Below, in pieces: positions 62,501 through 64,000 of a DNA stretch of 64,000 bases. Every line of letters begins with the position of its first letter. The stretch's first letter is position 1. Under the pieces are notes generated by a model, which worked only from the letters and a program-made list of their open reading frames with translations, was not told where the DNA came from and did no database searches. Source of the stretch: Methylococcus capsulatus str. Texas = ATCC 19069 (GTDB lineage Bacteria > Pseudomonadota > Gammaproteobacteria > Methylococcales > Methylococcaceae); NCBI RefSeq assembly GCF_000424685.1, contig NZ_AUKJ01000017.1:191001-255000 (forward strand). The letters are read 5' to 3'. A program made the position numbers and the translations under genes.

Positions 62501-63025
62501 GAGTCGCTGGCGACACTGGAGCAGGCTATCGAAAAGATCGACCGGGAGTGTCGGGCCAGGTTCAAGGAGACCTTCGAAAAGATCAATGCCGGTTTTCAGC
62601 GCATGTTTCCCAAGCTTTTCGGCGGAGGGAAAGCGGCCCTTGAGCTCACGGAAAACAACTTGCTGAGCGCGGGCGTCAGCGTCATGGCCCAGCCGCCCGG
62701 CAAGCGCAACAGTTCGATCCATCTCCTTTCCGGGGGGGAAAAGGCACTGACGGCGGCTGCCCTGGTGTTCGCCATCTTCGAGTTGAACCCCGCGCCCTTC
62801 TGTCTGCTGGACGAGGTGGACGCGCCGCTGGACGATGCCAACGTCGGACGGTTCAGTCAGTTGGTGAAAGAAATGTCCGAGAAAGTACAATTTCTCTTCA
62901 TCACCCATAACAAGGCCACGATGGAAATCGCCCAATATCTGGCCGGGGTCACCATGCGGGAGCCCGGGGTGTCGCGCATCGTGACGGTGGACATCGATGC
63001 GGCGGTTGAACTGGCTTCGGTTTGA
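59516..63025 (+). CDS. smc: Chromosome segregation protein SMC
   Basis: SMC, 1169 residues. Walker A GPNGCGKS is at 31-38, coiled coils run about 170-500 and 655-1010, the hinge lies between them (about 510-640; AAAAVLEAWQLSAADRLGEK), and the C-terminal ATPase has signature LLSGGEKALTAAALVF and Walker B FCLLDEVDAPLDD. It condenses and resolves chromosomes, normally with ScpA and ScpB, whose genes are not here. zipA begins 8 bases after its stop. Confidence 0.97.
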   Translation: MRLEKLKIAGFKSFVDPTTLPLPGNLVGVVGPNGCGKSNVIDAVRWVMGESSARHLRGETMADVIFNGSSTRKPASQASVELVFDNSSGRAGGEYARYQQIAIRRQVARDGQSSYFLNGTRCRRKDITDLFLGTGLGARSYAIIEQGTISRLIEAKPEEMREIIEEAAGISKYKERRHETEQRMRHTRENLERLADLREELGRQLGHLQRQARKAEKFIALRDEERRLKLELLGLRWRALERQLDRLKAGLTDSEERFRRLTGEEHACETRLEELNRLRGVAQEKLDVQQGRFYELGAEISRLDQFIRHTQKSRAELVQERERVEAELRKVESDRDDDRLRLEAVRAEAAELKGKLASLEQEVAEAVSVRQAAEAKLKTCREGWEALAGDRHRLEGQAALQRSRLQQLREHGQQLGGRRQRLLQQQSELEKALAALDVQAHRLEVAGIEAEREETVGAVEALAREAERQRDRLRFARERLNPARAGLHAVQGKVASLETLQRHAMGRDRSAAAAVLEAWQLSAADRLGEKIEVAPGWENAVETVLGAHLEAVCVDSLTHYLANLQAQEPAEFLALCEYRQGPVAEGTGGPRLLDYIRAPLALEGLLAGIYCASDPAEAAERARSLQPHESVVTPGGFRIGKGWMLAQKPDAGHAGALARERELRECRRRVEELEAQCRTLEREASEAEVELERLESEGREARKKADELSAGLSLARSELAAAEARSEQWRHRLDQLSHELNELADQELELAEKRAEAEEALQTAERDSSRLQDVAAQRKGEWLALEEAFAAAEAAEKSLHEDVRALRSRAAMLESNAALTAAHLQRLEQQHGQTADRLAAIVQRLAESQTPLEDERSRLDALTEERGVLEAEMARQRRRLSELEADVRRVAGERQRAEHELAALRESIGQMKLAWQTAEVRRQGIEEQFAELGAAPAAVVAGLPEDAEESAWQASVIRLGEEIERLGPVNLTAMQEYQEQEARLRYLEEQDRDLTESLATLEQAIEKIDRECRARFKETFEKINAGFQRMFPKLFGGGKAALELTENNLLSAGVSVMAQPPGKRNSSIHLLSGGEKALTAAALVFAIFELNPAPFCLLDEVDAPLDDANVGRFSQLVKEMSEKVQFLFITHNKATMEIAQYLAGVTMREPGVSRIVTVDIDAAVELASV

Positions 63026-63033
63026 GGGACGAA

Positions 63034-64000
<967 letters not shown>

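Overview
The window is GC-rich, densely coded DNA from a gammaproteobacterium. Housekeeping blocks have gammaproteobacterial order (truA-trpFBA-accD-folC-dedD-cvpA-purF-metZ; lplT-aas; bamA-skp-fabZ-lpxA-rnhB; smc-zipA-ligA). Together with AcnB, OadGAB, a TIGR04073 exosortase-associated protein and APS-type CysH, this best fits a Methylococcales methanotroph such as Methylococcus. That lineage call is inference from gene content: no methane oxidation gene lies in the window.

Layout. 0.2-3.4 kb: small unassigned membrane or exported proteins, an msrQ without msrP beside it, and an exported Cys-rich-repeat protein. 3.6-14.9 kb: a long, tightly packed run on the + strand from truA to ugd, headed by an inverted pair of consensus DnaA boxes and an extended -10. 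14.9-19.4 kb: an HDAC-like deacetylase, acnB, and a ferritin-like DUF455 gene broken by a one-base frameshift. 19.4-24.5 kb: ispG, then the sodium-pumping oxaloacetate decarboxylase genes oadG-oadA-oadB. 24.5-28.8 kb: a decayed pgaB-like deacetylase, a YyaL-type thioredoxin-domain protein, and a GTP cyclohydrolase II fused to a RibD reductase-like domain. 29-33.6 kb: a sigma-54 response regulator and its histidine kinase behind a SulP transporter. 33.9-38.5 kb: an IMPase-family phosphatase, fdxA and cysB on +, facing gshA-cysH on -. 38.6-42.3 kb: DUF2782, lplT and aas. 42.3-44.4 kb: gene-poor DNA with a transposase remnant and an AIG2-like gene. 44.4-53.4 kb: a TIGR04073 protein, an SDR, sodB, an NTF2-like protein divergent from a LysR regulator, a coupled small-membrane-protein/CYTH/SRPBCC/CPBP group, galE-mobB-uronate epimerase, and phoU. 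53.5-64 kb: outer-membrane assembly and lipid A genes, rnhB, a MOSC protein, queF, smc, zipA and the start of ligA.

How the genes connect. Several blocks serve envelope building: bamA, skp, fabZ, lpxA, aas/lplT, ugd, the uronate epimerase and galE (nucleotide sugars), and zipA for division. The fdxA/cysB and gshA/cysH block joins sulfate reduction to glutathione synthesis. accD, folC, purF, metZ and trpFBA are biosynthetic. I found no CRISPR array, prophage, intact insertion sequence, rRNA or tRNA gene.

The observations most worth a second look are the DnaA-box palindrome before truA, the RibA-RibD_C fusion, the pgaB ruin, the DUF455 frameshift, a perfect palindromic operator inside the promoter of the NTF2-like gene, and the CYTH/SRPBCC/CPBP cluster. 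I do not see a convincing new multi-gene defence or biosynthetic system.
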